Of a DNA stretch of 64,000 nucleotides, positions 1-8,398 are shown piece by piece; the stretch's first letter is position 1, and every line of letters starts with the position of its first letter. The position numbers and the translations under genes are program-made. The DNA is taken from NCBI GenBank assembly GCA_964611435.1, contig CAZSXT010000002.1, positions 62,001 through 126,000 of the forward strand, in the 5' to 3' direction. Source of the DNA: JAYPHU01 sp964611435 (GTDB lineage: Bacteria > Pseudomonadota > Alphaproteobacteria > Rhodospirillales > UBA2165). The notes below the pieces were generated by a model, which was not told where the DNA came from, ran no database searches, and saw only the letters and a program-made list of their open reading frames with translations.

Positions 1-1805
1 CCAAGAGTGAGCCCGGCCGGTTACGGATGTTCAACCTTTCGGTCCTGGTGACGGACGCCTTTATGCAAGCGGTGAAAGAAGATTCGGTCTGGGAGCTGAA
101 GTTCGATGGCACCGTTTACAAAAGCCTGCCCGCCCGTGACTTGTGGGACAAGATCATGCGGGCCACCTACGCCTATGCGGAACCGGGCGTCATCTTCATT
201 GACCGGATTAACCGGCTAAACCCGCTGAATTATTGCGAGACCATTCACGGCACCAACCCTTGCGGTGAACAGCCGCTGCCGCCTTATGGCGCCTGTCTGT
301 TGGGCTCGGTCAATTTGGCCCGGCTTGTCGAAGACCCCTTTTCGGACGGCGCCAGAATGGACATGGCGGCTCTGACCGACATTGTCTCTACAGCCGTCCG
401 CATGATGGACAACACGATTGACGTTTCCCGCTTCCCGCTGGAGACTCAACGCCAAGAAGCCGAAGCCAAGCGGCGGATCGGTCTTGGTGTTACCGGGCTG
501 GCGGATGCGCTGATCATGTGCGGCGCGCGCTACGGATCGGCAGGCGCCGTGCAATTGACCGAAGACTGGATGAAGGCCATCCAACGGTCCGCATATCTGA
601 CGTCTGTCGAACTCGCTAAAGAAAAAGGAGCGTTCCCGCTATTCGACAAGGACGCCTACCTGGCCGGCGAAGGCGTCGCCGGATTGGACGAAGACGTTAG
701 ACAAGCCATCGCCGCATACGGCATCCGCAATGCGCTGCTGACCTCGATCGCGCCGACCGGCACGATTTCATTGTTCGCCGACAATGTATCTTCCGGGTTG
801 GAACCGGTGTTCAGTTTTTCCTATACCCGCCATGTTCTGATGCCCGACGGCAGCCGCCGGGATGAAGCGGTGTCGGACTATGCCTATCGGTTGTTCCGGC
901 GCATGAGAGGTGAGACCGCTCCCCTGCCCGACGCCTTCATCGACGCCCAGGCCTTAAGCCCCCGGGATCATCTGGTGATGCAGGCGGCCATGCAGAAATA
1001 CATCGACAGTTCTATCTCCAAGACCATCAATTGTCCGGAAGAGATCGGCTTCGAGGAATTCAAGAACGTCTATCTGCAAGCCTATGACCTGGGCTGCAAG
1101 GGCTGCACGACCTACCGTCCCAATGACGTCACCGGCGCGGTGTTGGAGGCCAAGCCCGACAAGGACAGTAAAGACGCGCAGCAGGAATTGCCCCTGGCTT
1201 CGCCGGCCACGGCCGCGACCGCCAAACCCAAGGACAGCGGTGATGCCGGCAATCTTCATTACCTGACCCGTCCGCTCGACCGGCCGGAGGCCCTTGATGG
1301 CGCGACGTACAAGGTTCAATGGCCGGAAAGCGATCACGCGCTCTATATCACCATCAACGATGTGGTGCAGGATGGCCGCCGCCGCCCATTCGAGGTCTTT
1401 ATTAATTCCAAGAATACGGAGCACTATGCCTGGACCGTAGCGCTCACCCGGATGATCTCTGCTGTGTTCCGCCGCGGCGGCGATGTTTCTTTTGTGGTGG
1501 AAGAGCTCAAGGCCGTTTTCGACCCGCGCGGCGGTCAGTGGGTCAAAGGCAAGTATGTGCCATCACTTTTGGCGGCGATCGGCCAGGTGTTGGAAGACCA
1601 CATGATTCATATCGGCTTCTTGCCCAATCCGGCAAAATTGACCGGCCCCGAGGCGGAGGAATTGCCCAAGGTTGTCAACCTGAACGACGACCCGGCGACG
1701 AATGACGCGCGTCTCGGGCAATGCCCGAAATGCGGCCAGGCCAGCCTGATGCGCCAGGAAGGGTGTGACACCTGTATCAGCTGCACCTATTCCAAATGCG
1801 GATAA
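1..1805 (+). CDS. nrdJ: Adenosylcobalamin-dependent (class II) ribonucleoside-diphosphate reductase, C-terminal part
   Basis: The gene is cut by the left edge: the frame is open from base 3, and the visible 600 or so residues are the C-terminal half of a B12-dependent ribonucleotide reductase, which makes deoxyribonucleotides without needing or avoiding oxygen. Seen: the active-site loop NPCGEQPLPPYGAC (about 255-296) and the barrel segment APTGTISLFADN near 750. The tail is cysteine-rich (CPKCG, then CDTCISCTYSKCG), typical of the redox-active and zinc-binding end of NrdJ. Known of the family: the enzyme needs adenosylcobalamin, which fits the adenosyltransferase gene at 3158. Any promoter or cobalamin riboswitch lies outside the window. 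A hairpin follows the stop codon directly. Confidence 0.95.
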   Translation, partial: KSEPGRLRMFNLSVLVTDAFMQAVKEDSVWELKFDGTVYKSLPARDLWDKIMRATYAYAEPGVIFIDRINRLNPLNYCETIHGTNPCGEQPLPPYGACLLGSVNLARLVEDPFSDGARMDMAALTDIVSTAVRMMDNTIDVSRFPLETQRQEAEAKRRIGLGVTGLADALIMCGARYGSAGAVQLTEDWMKAIQRSAYLTSVELAKEKGAFPLFDKDAYLAGEGVAGLDEDVRQAIAAYGIRNALLTSIAPTGTISLFADNVSSGLEPVFSFSYTRHVLMPDGSRRDEAVSDYAYRLFRRMRGETAPLPDAFIDAQALSPRDHLVMQAAMQKYIDSSISKTINCPEEIGFEEFKNVYLQAYDLGCKGCTTYRPNDVTGAVLEAKPDKDSKDAQQELPLASPATAATAKPKDSGDAGNLHYLTRPLDRPEALDGATYKVQWPESDHALYITINDVVQDGRRRPFEVFINSKNTEHYAWTVALTRMISAVFRRGGDVSFVVEELKAVFDPRGGQWVKGKYVPSLLAAIGQVLEDHMIHIGFLPNPAKLTGPEAEELPKVVNLNDDPATNDARLGQCPKCGQASLMRQEGCDTCISCTYSKCG

Positions 1806-1830
1806 AAAAAGGCGCCGGGATACGGCGCCT
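1804..1830 (-). terminator. Rho-independent terminator, mainly for the minus-strand gene
   Basis: A 7-bp perfect stem AGGCGCC/GGCGCCT (1810-1816 with 1824-1830) encloses a 7-base loop. Read on the minus strand it is followed by seven T, a textbook intrinsic terminator for the gene at 1854-2132. On the plus strand it sits just after the nrdJ stop but is followed only by CTTTC, so it would be weaker there. Confidence 0.75.
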
Positions 1831-1853
1831 CTTTCGAATTCTGTCGGGACAGG

Positions 1854-2132
1854 CTATTTGACGAGATCTTCGATGACGGCCTTCGCCTTTTGGCTGCCGC
1901 CTTCATGGCCCGTATTTTCCTCGGTCTCGACCCGCACCCATTCCTTAGCGGCGTCCGCGTCGATATCGACTTTCTTGAGGACCTGCACCATGACTGCCTC
2001 AAGGGCGATGATGTGCGCAGCGATGTCATCCAGCTGGTCGAAATGAACGTCAACTGCCCCGCCGATATCCTTCAGGTGGTCTCTTAAATCCTTTAAATTT
2101 CCGTCGATCTCTTTGATCTGATCAAAGAACAT
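1854..2132 (-). CDS. Small hypothetical protein, acidic and helical
   Basis: A 92-residue protein of unknown function. The start is well supported: a perfect AGGAGG lies 7 bases upstream of the ATG on the minus strand, and an intrinsic terminator follows the stop by about 24 bp. Residues 1-60 show a regular heptad-like pattern of L/I/V (IKEIDGNLKDLRDHLKDIG, then ALEAVMVQVLKKV), suggesting a short coiled coil or helical bundle. The C-terminus is charged and probably disordered. There are no cysteines, no signal peptide and no membrane segment. It is convergent with nrdJ, and no family is recognised. Confidence 0.75.
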   Translation of the reverse strand: MFFDQIKEIDGNLKDLRDHLKDIGGAVDVHFDQLDDIAAHIIALEAVMVQVLKKVDIDADAAKEWVRVETEENTGHEGGSQKAKAVIEDLVK

Positions 2133-2187
2133 TTCAATCCTCCTGGATTCTCCGTGTCAGACTATAAATTACCCCGCCGAAACATTC

Positions 2188-2376
2188 ATGTCATTGGCGG
2201 ATCGCGCGTTGTTTCGGATAGATGAAAAATTAACCGGCGGAATTTCCGCCCACCTGTTTTTCTTGTCCGAAGCTATGGACGATAAAGAAAAAAGATTAAC
2301 ATATGGCAAATTGATCGGATTAATATGTGACGCCCAAACTGCAATTTGCAAAGGAAAAGCCATTAACTCGGCGTAA
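2188..2376 (+). CDS. Possible small hypothetical protein
   Basis: A 62-residue reading frame from ATG in a slightly AT-richer stretch. Its composition is protein-like (amphipathic, with LFFLSEAMDDKEKRL and YGKLIGLICDAQTAICKG), but there is no clear Shine-Dalgarno and no recognisable family. An overlapping minus-strand frame at 2169-2363 is a less convincing alternative. It may be a decayed remnant or chance frame. Confidence 0.35.
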   Translation: MSLADRALFRIDEKLTGGISAHLFFLSEAMDDKEKRLTYGKLIGLICDAQTAICKGKAINSA

Positions 2377-2441
2377 ACCTATTCCACCTAAGGATATCAA
2401 GGGTTTGAGGTGTATATTCGAGGGAAGTTAGGCAGTCTATC

Positions 2442-2882
2442 ATGATCGCATTCTTTGGCGGCGGCAAAAAAGCGGCGCCGGCGGCGCCGACCAAACCGTC
2501 GGATCCCAAGTGGGTCACCACGGCAAAAGGCGGTTTTCACCAGCTCATGCGGATCGATCCCGATGAGTTAAATTTGCGGGATGTCGGCGGCGTCTACGTG
2601 ATTTGGCACGGCGGCACCAAGCCGGAATGGCTTTATGTGGGCGAATCGCCCAGTATCGCCCGGGCAATTGATCAGGCTCTCGATATGGACGAAATCACTG
2701 AATATGAATCCATGGGCCGGGTCTATGTGACCTGGTCGCCTATCCAGCAGGACTTCCGCCGGGGCGTTCTACTCTATCTGGCTCAGAGCATGAAGCCATT
2801 GATTCATAATCCGCGGACCCCAAAAGAAGGCAGTGTAGAACTGGTGCCGGTTTTGGCCCCTGGCGCTAAACCAGACGCGTAA
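2442..2882 (+). CDS. GIY-YIG-like domain protein, probably degenerate
   Basis: A 146-residue protein. After an Ala/Lys/Pro-rich N-terminus (residues 1-25), residues 48-80 contain GGVYVIWHGG followed by WLYVGESPSIARAI, which matches the GVY/YVG pair of strands that names the GIY-YIG nuclease fold, plus an Arg nine residues after YVG. Near the end, YLAQSMKPLIHNP resembles the last helix and Asn of the fold, but the position where family nucleases carry the metal-binding Glu appears to be Gln or Ser. Inference: a GIY-YIG fold that may bind but not cut DNA. It stands alone between hypothetical genes. The fold call rests on short motifs only. Confidence 0.55.
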   Translation: MIAFFGGGKKAAPAAPTKPSDPKWVTTAKGGFHQLMRIDPDELNLRDVGGVYVIWHGGTKPEWLYVGESPSIARAIDQALDMDEITEYESMGRVYVTWSPIQQDFRRGVLLYLAQSMKPLIHNPRTPKEGSVELVPVLAPGAKPDA

Positions 2883-2937
2883 ATTCCGACCTTGGACTAG
2901 AGCCTGAACCCGGTTAGGTTTGCCTCGGGTCCGAACC

Positions 2938-3156
2938 ATGCAGCTTTTTCTCGACTACATTCCGGTGATGATTATCTTCCTGTTGGGAGCGGTGGTCATC
3001 GTGTTGCTTGCCGGTGTCATCGGCATGGCCGTGGGCGGAAAGGTGACCCCCCGGGTCAGAAATCACTTCATGAAGGCGCGGGTCGCGATACAAACACTGA
3101 TTCTTTTGTTGGTGGTCATCTTGGTTGTGGCAACGTGGGTTGGAGACAAACAATAG
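2938..3156 (+). CDS. Small two-helix membrane protein (HIG1-like/twin transmembrane)
   Basis: A 72-residue protein with two hydrophobic helices (about residues 5-30 and 48-68) joined by a short basic loop, GGKVTPRVRNHFMKARVAIQ. The GG...R.N..M..RV..Q pattern in this loop resembles the HIG1-like twin-transmembrane proteins that alphaproteobacteria often encode next to the cobalamin adenosyltransferase and etfBA, as here. HIG1 proteins associate with respiratory complexes in mitochondria; a similar role here is inference. A TTG start 18 bases upstream is possible, but the ATG fits the family better. The stop is 1 bp before the next start, so the two genes are probably cotranscribed. Confidence 0.75.
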   Translation: MQLFLDYIPVMIIFLLGAVVIVLLAGVIGMAVGGKVTPRVRNHFMKARVAIQTLILLLVVILVVATWVGDKQ

Positions 3157-3157
3157 C

Positions 3158-3724
3158 ATGGTGCGGCTCGATAAAATCTATACCAAAGGCGGTGACGGCG
3201 GTAAGACATCGCTGGCCGGCGGCGCCCGTGTCGAGAAACACGATCTCCGGGTCGAGGCTTACGGCACCGTCGATGAAGCGAACGCGATCATCGGGCTGGC
3301 AAGGCTGCACACGGACGGGGAGATAGATGATAGCTTAGCTCGCATTCAAAACGATCTTTTTGATTTGGGCGCCGACTTGGCCCGGCCGGAAACCGATGGT
3401 GCGACTGATGACGCGTTGAGGATATCTACTGCCCAGGTGACCAGACTAGAGACGGAAATTGACGCCATTAACGAAAAGCTGCAGCCGCTGACCTCGTTTG
3501 TGTTGCCCGGCGGATCGCCGGCAGCCGCCCATCTGCATCACGCCCGAACGGTGGTGCGGCGGGCCGAACGACTGGTTTCGGCTTTGTCAGAACGAAACCC
3601 CGTTAATCCAGAGGCGTTGGTCTATTTGAACCGGCTGTCGGACCATCTATTTGTCATGGCCCGTCACATGAATGAAGGCGGTGAAACGGACGTTTTGTGG
3701 GTGCCGGGCGCCAATCGGGACTAG
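3158..3724 (+). CDS. pduO: PduO-type ATP:cob(I)alamin adenosyltransferase
   Basis: The enzyme transfers the 5'-deoxyadenosyl group of ATP to cob(I)alamin, making adenosylcobalamin. The 188-residue protein shows the PduO-family landmarks: the ATP-binding N-terminus KIYTKGGDGGKTSL, then EAYGTVDEANAIIG, the helix VLPGGSPAAAHLHHARTVVR and the C-terminal LNRLSDHLFVMARH. The chosen ATG gives the normal family start and has GGAG about 12 bases upstream. A longer frame from 3125 would overlap the previous gene. The product would supply the class II ribonucleotide reductase at the left edge, and perhaps mutases elsewhere. Confidence 0.93.
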   Translation: MVRLDKIYTKGGDGGKTSLAGGARVEKHDLRVEAYGTVDEANAIIGLARLHTDGEIDDSLARIQNDLFDLGADLARPETDGATDDALRISTAQVTRLETEIDAINEKLQPLTSFVLPGGSPAAAHLHHARTVVRRAERLVSALSERNPVNPEALVYLNRLSDHLFVMARHMNEGGETDVLWVPGANRD

Positions 3725-3766
3725 AGAATGGGGGTTTTGCAATGCACATTCCCCTAAACAGATTGT

Positions 3767-3795
3767 TTGACAACGTCCCGGCCAGTTTTTAATGT
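3767..3795 (+). promoter_or_regulatory. Sigma-70-type promoter for etfBA
   Basis: TTGACA (3767-3772), a 17-bp spacer, then TAATGT (3790-3795): a perfect -35 box with a 4-of-6 -10 box, in the gap between the adenosyltransferase stop and the etfB start. It leaves a leader of about 50 bases. Prediction by consensus only. Confidence 0.55.
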
Positions 3796-3852
3796 TGAAT
3801 ATTCGGCAGTGCAAAATCCGCCGAAAATGCAAAGAAGTGGACGATAATTGAG

Positions 3853-4601
<749 letters not shown>

Positions 4602-4605
<4 letters not shown>

Positions 4606-5531
4606 CCGTTCTTGTTATCGCAGATCACGACAACAGCGCCCTGAAGGGCGCGGTCATGAACACGGTGACCGCCGCTTCCGCCCTGGGCGACGTTCATGTG
4701 CTTATCGCCGGCAAAGATTGCAACGCCGCCGCCGAACAAGCCGCCGCGCTGACCGGTGTCGGCAAGGTGCTGATGGCGGATGCGGACATATACGCCCACG
4801 CCCTGGCCGAGACCATCACGCCGCTGGTTCTGTCGATTGCCGGCGATTACAGCCATATTTTGTTGCCGGCTACGACCTTCGGGAAGAACGCCGCGCCGCG
4901 GATCGCCGCGCTGCTGGACACGCAGCAGCTCTCCGATATTTCGGGTGTCGTCGATGCCGACACGTTTGAACGGCCGATTTATGCCGGCAACGCCATCGCC
5001 ACGGTTAAGTCGGCTGATCCGGTCAAAGTCATCACCGTCCGAGGAACCGCCTTTGATGCGGCCCAGCCCGGTGAGAGCGCCGAAATCAGCGCCATTAATG
5101 ATGCCGGCGATCCGGGCCTGTCCCGCTTCATCGGCACCGAGCTGACCAAATCGGACCGGCCGGAACTGACGGCCGCCAAGGTTATCATCTCCGGTGGACG
5201 CGGCATGCAAAGCGGTGACAATTTTGTCCTGCTTGAAAAAGTCGCCGATATTCTGGGCGCGGCCGTCGGGGCATCCCGCGCCGCGGTCGATTCCGGATTT
5301 GTTTCCAACGACTATCAAGTCGGTCAAACAGGCAAGATCGTCGCCCCCGAACTCTACATCGCTGTCGGTATTTCCGGCGCCATTCAACATCTGGCCGGAA
5401 TGAAGGACAGCAAGGTCATCGTCGCCATCAATAAAGACGAAGAGGCTCCGATTTTCCAAATCGCGGATTACGGATTGGTCGCCGACCTGTTTACCGCTGT
5501 GCCGGCGCTTGAAGCCGAACTCAATAAATAA
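4602..5531 (+). CDS. etfA: Electron transfer flavoprotein, alpha subunit
   Basis: This subunit carries the catalytic FAD of ETF. The 309-residue protein has an N-terminal adenine-nucleotide-hydrolase-like domain (LVIADHDNSALKG, about residues 1-185). The C-terminal FAD domain shows GGRGMQSGDNFVLLEKVAD, GASRAAVDSGF, QVGQTGKIVAPELYIAVGIS, GAIQHLAGM and IVAINKDEEAPIF, all diagnostic for EtfA. It forms an operon with etfB through a 4-bp overlap and is followed 18 bp later by a hydroxyacyl-CoA dehydrogenase gene, so beta-oxidation and its electron sink are coexpressed. Confidence 0.97.
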
Positions 5532-5549
5532 AAGGATCCGTCGAGACAA

Positions 5550-6473
5550 ATGGATACACACATTCCCAACGACACACTTGGTAAAACTGAAATGACAACA
5601 GAAATTTCCAAAGTAGGCGTCATCGGCGCCGGTCAGATGGGCAGCGGCATCGCCCATGTCTGCGCCACTTCCGGTTTTGACGTGACAATGTTGGACGTTT
5701 CAGATGACGTCCTGTCGGCATCTCTGGGCACCATCAATAAAAACCTGGAGCGCCTGGCAAAGCGCGGAAAACTATCCGAAGACCAGGTTAAGGAAGCCCT
5801 GGCGCATCTCGACACCACGACGGACTACGCCTCGCTTGGCGATTGCGATCTGGTGATCGAGGCAGCTACGGAAAACGAATCCGTCAAGGAAGCGATTTAC
5901 GAACAAATCTGTCCGGTTCTGAAGCCGGGTGCGATCCTCGCTTCCAACACGTCCTCGATCTCCATCACCCGGCTGGCGGCCAAAACGGATCGTCCCGGCC
6001 AGTTTATCGGCGTCCACTTCATGAATCCGGCGCCGTTGATGGAGCTGATCGAATTGATCAGCGGCATTGCAACCGAACAAGGCGTCTACACCGTCATTGA
6101 GGAGTTTGTCCGAAAGCTCGGAAAAACACCCGTAAGCTCCGAGGATTTCCCGGCATTTATTGTTAACCGTATCCTGCTGCCGATGATCAACGAAGCCGTC
6201 TATACCCTGTATGAAGGCGTGGGCAGCGTCGAAGCCATCGACACTTCCATGAAGCTGGGCGCGCACCATCCAATGGGTCCGTTGGAACTTGCTGACTTTA
6301 TCGGCCTCGATACGTGTCTGTCGGTGATGCAGGTGCTGCACGACGGTTTGGCGGACACCAAGTACCGCCCCTGCCCGCTGCTGGTGAAGTACGTTGAAGC
6401 CGGTTGGCTGGGCCGCAAGACGGGCCGCGGCTTTTACGACTATTCCGGCGACGAGCCAAAACCCACGCGATAA
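5550..6473 (+). CDS. hbd: 3-hydroxybutyryl-CoA dehydrogenase
   Basis: An NAD(P)-dependent oxidoreductase interconverting 3-hydroxyacyl-CoA and 3-oxoacyl-CoA (short-chain beta-oxidation, butyrate or PHB metabolism). Seen: the Rossmann motif VGVIGAGQMGSGIAHV, ASNTSSISIT, the catalytic stretch GVHFMNPAPLMELIELI, PAFIVNRILLPMINEA, and the C-terminal LGAHHPMGPLELADFIGLD. Two starts are possible: ATG 5550, with AAAGGA 13 bases upstream, and ATG 5592, which fits the usual family N-terminus but lacks a clear ribosome site. I kept 5550 on the ribosome-site evidence. It is cotranscribed with etfBA. Confidence 0.93.
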   Translation: MDTHIPNDTLGKTEMTTEISKVGVIGAGQMGSGIAHVCATSGFDVTMLDVSDDVLSASLGTINKNLERLAKRGKLSEDQVKEALAHLDTTTDYASLGDCDLVIEAATENESVKEAIYEQICPVLKPGAILASNTSSISITRLAAKTDRPGQFIGVHFMNPAPLMELIELISGIATEQGVYTVIEEFVRKLGKTPVSSEDFPAFIVNRILLPMINEAVYTLYEGVGSVEAIDTSMKLGAHHPMGPLELADFIGLDTCLSVMQVLHDGLADTKYRPCPLLVKYVEAGWLGRKTGRGFYDYSGDEPKPTR

Positions 6474-6480
6474 GCTGTAC

Positions 6481-6586
6481 CCCTCTTGCGCGTAGCGCCA
6501 TTATGTGCGGCGAGGGGTGCTGCGGTCGGATCACACTCGCCGACCCGGAACCAGAATTGATCTAATATTCGCGGGGCGTACTCTAG
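6481..6586 (-). repeat. Half copy of the dispersed inverted-end element at 9923-10196
   Basis: The reverse complement of these 106 bases aligns along its whole length with 9923-10027. Shared blocks include AATATT followed by ATCAATTCTG, CGGC...TGATCCG, and TGGCGCTACGGGCAAGAGGG, where this copy has C for the G after TAC. It covers the gap between hbd and ccrM, and its CTAGAG end supplies the ccrM TAG stop. The right half of the element is absent. Confidence 0.7.
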
Positions 6587-7677
6587 TGCAGTTCGGCGCG
6601 GAGCTGCTGGCGCAGCATATCGATCGGGACCAACTTGCCCTCAACGTCGAGATGCCAGAACTGCCAGCCGTTGCACGCTGGCGCTTCCTGCACAGCCGCG
6701 CCCACTTGGTGGATCGACCCCCTATGGTCCGAGCTGATGATCGAGCCGTCGGCCCGCACTTTCGCCGAATGCCGTTTGCGATGGTCAAACAGAACCGTGC
6801 CGGGTTCCAACAACCCTCGCTCAACCAGCCAACCGAACGGGATACGCGGCTCGCTTTTCTTCGAAGGCGTGGTCAGAAGTTCCGTTTCCGCCGACCTGTT
6901 GATCTTCTCCAGCCGCTTGCGGGCGATCTCGATATAGTCCCGGTCCTGCTCGATACCGATATAGCCCCGGCCCAGTTTTTTGGCCACGGCGCCGGTGGTG
7001 CCGCTGCCGAAGAACGGATCCAGGATCACATCGCCGGGGTCGGTGGACGACAGCACGACCCGATACAATAGGGATTCAGGTTTCTGTGTCGGATGGGCCT
7101 TTTTGCCGTTTTTCTTTAACCGTTCCCCGCCGCTGCAGATTGGCAGCAGCCAATCGGAACGCATCTGCAGATCCTCGTTCAACGCCTTCATGGCCTCGTA
7201 ATTGAACTTGTACTTGGCCTTCGGGCCTTTTGAGCACCAGATCAGGGTTTCGTGCGCATTGGTGAAGCGTTTGCCCCGGAAGTTGGGCATGGGATTGGTC
7301 TTTCGCCAGATCACGTCGTTGAGGATCCAAAAGCCCAAATCCTGCAACTGCGCGCCGATCCGAAAAATATTGTGATAGGAACCGATGACCCACAAGGTCC
7401 CGTCATCCTTCAGCAACCTGTAGGCTTCTTCTAGCCAGGCCTTGGAAAAGGAATCGTACTCCGCAAAGCTGTCGAACTGATCCCAATCGTTATCGACCCC
7501 GTCGACACGGGAATTGTTGGGCCGCAACAACTCCCCATCCAGTTGAAGGTTATACGGCGGATCGGCAAAGATGACATCAATGGACCCGTCCGGGAGAGAC
7601 TGCATCGCTTCGATACAGTTCCCTTCAAGGATTCGATTGGCCTTGATTTTTGAATGCTTCCCAGGCATGGCGGGCAT
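6583..7677 (-). CDS. ccrM: CcrM-type DNA adenine methyltransferase (GANTC)
   Basis: A cell-cycle-regulated N6-adenine methyltransferase of the beta class. The 364-residue protein is normal for CcrM. Seen: catalytic DPPYNL at residues 39-44, the target region RKTNPMPNFRGKRFTNAHETLIW (shown in two parts as RKTNPMPNF and RGKRFTNAHETLIW), the SAM motif DPFFGSGTTG at 220-229, and a C-terminal RAMA-type domain (about 275-364) with GLLEPGTVLFD and NGWQFWHL, which in Caulobacter CcrM is needed for DNA binding. It lies downstream of rnhB on the same strand, the usual alphaproteobacterial neighbourhood. Three GANTC sites lie within 42 bp upstream of the start and one inside it. An alternative ATG is three codons in. 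Confidence 0.95.
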   Translation of the reverse strand: MPAMPGKHSKIKANRILEGNCIEAMQSLPDGSIDVIFADPPYNLQLDGELLRPNNSRVDGVDNDWDQFDSFAEYDSFSKAWLEEAYRLLKDDGTLWVIGSYHNIFRIGAQLQDLGFWILNDVIWRKTNPMPNFRGKRFTNAHETLIWCSKGPKAKYKFNYEAMKALNEDLQMRSDWLLPICSGGERLKKNGKKAHPTQKPESLLYRVVLSSTDPGDVILDPFFGSGTTGAVAKKLGRGYIGIEQDRDYIEIARKRLEKINRSAETELLTTPSKKSEPRIPFGWLVERGLLEPGTVLFDHRKRHSAKVRADGSIISSDHRGSIHQVGAAVQEAPACNGWQFWHLDVEGKLVPIDMLRQQLRAELH

Positions 7678-7680
7678 CCT

Positions 7681-7776
7681 GAGTCGTCAAGGAGTCCCCG
7701 TCAAGAACTATTTGGAATCAATGACTTAGGAAGAATTTCCGCCGCAAGATATGGCGGTTGAATGGGCAGCGGACTC
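7681..7776 (-). promoter_or_regulatory. Cluster of GANTC methylation sites upstream of ccrM
   Basis: GANTC occurs at 7681-7685, 7692-7696, 7715-7719 and 7772-7776 in the rnhB-ccrM gap, with a fifth at 7630-7634 just inside ccrM. Chance would give about one per 256 bases. In Caulobacter, GANTC sites at the ccrM promoter make its transcription sensitive to methylation state. The same role here is inference. Confidence 0.5.
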
Positions 7777-8398
7777 AAGATGTAGGGTCCAGCATCTTGC
7801 GGATCGGCGCAAAACTTTTCCGGTGATGGGGCGTAACGCCTAACTGGGCGAGCCCCGCCTGGTGCTCCGCCGTGCCGTAGCCGGCATTGCTGGCCCAGCC
7901 GTATCCCGGATGAGTCCTGTCCAAGTCCACCATGATCCGGTCCCGGGTCACCTTGGCGACGATGGATGCGGCGGCGATGGAAAACGACCGGCCGTCCCCT
8001 TTCACCACCGTTTCACCATCCACGGAAAGACCCGGCCATTTGTTGCCGTCGATCAGCGCATAGTCCACCGGCGCCGGCAACCCGTCCACCGCCCGGCGCA
8101 TTGCCAGCAAGCTGGCCTGAAGAATATTCAGCTCGTCGATTTCCTCGACCGTGGCGATGCCGACACTGGTGACAGCGGTCTCACCCAATATCGAAAACAA
8201 CTCTTCCAGTCTTTTGGCAGAAAGCTTTTTGGAATCATCAAGCCCGGACAAAAGCTCCGGCGGCATTTGAGCTGGCTCCAACACGGCAGCGCCAGCGACC
8301 ACGGGCCCGGCCCAGGGACCGCGGCCCGCTTCATCCACGCCGGTAACGCGGATGAATCCCCGACCACGCGCCGCATCCTCCAAGGAAAAATCAGGCAA
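7775..8398 (-). CDS. rnhB: Ribonuclease HII
   Basis: Cuts the RNA strand of RNA-DNA hybrids and starts removal of single ribonucleotides from DNA. The 207-residue protein shows GVDEAGRGPWAGPVVAGA near residue 20 with the metal-binding Asp-Glu, LDDSKKLSAKRLEELF, YALIDGN, KGDGRSFSIAAASIVAKVTRD with the third acidic residue, and the C-terminal HPGYGWASNAGYGTAEH. The start codon is TTG, and the gene overlaps the end of the antiporter gene by 8 bp, so the two are probably translationally coupled. ccrM follows after 97 bp. Confidence 0.96.
   Translation of the reverse strand: MPDFSLEDAARGRGFIRVTGVDEAGRGPWAGPVVAGAAVLEPAQMPPELLSGLDDSKKLSAKRLEELFSILGETAVTSVGIATVEEIDELNILQASLLAMRRAVDGLPAPVDYALIDGNKWPGLSVDGETVVKGDGRSFSIAAASIVAKVTRDRIMVDLDRTHPGYGWASNAGYGTAEHQAGLAQLGVTPHHRKSFAPIRKMLDPTS

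Noticed and set aside
3725..3790. Possible terminator GGGGG...CCCC after the adenosyltransferase gene
   Set aside because: Only 4-5 pairs with an interrupted stem and no T run.
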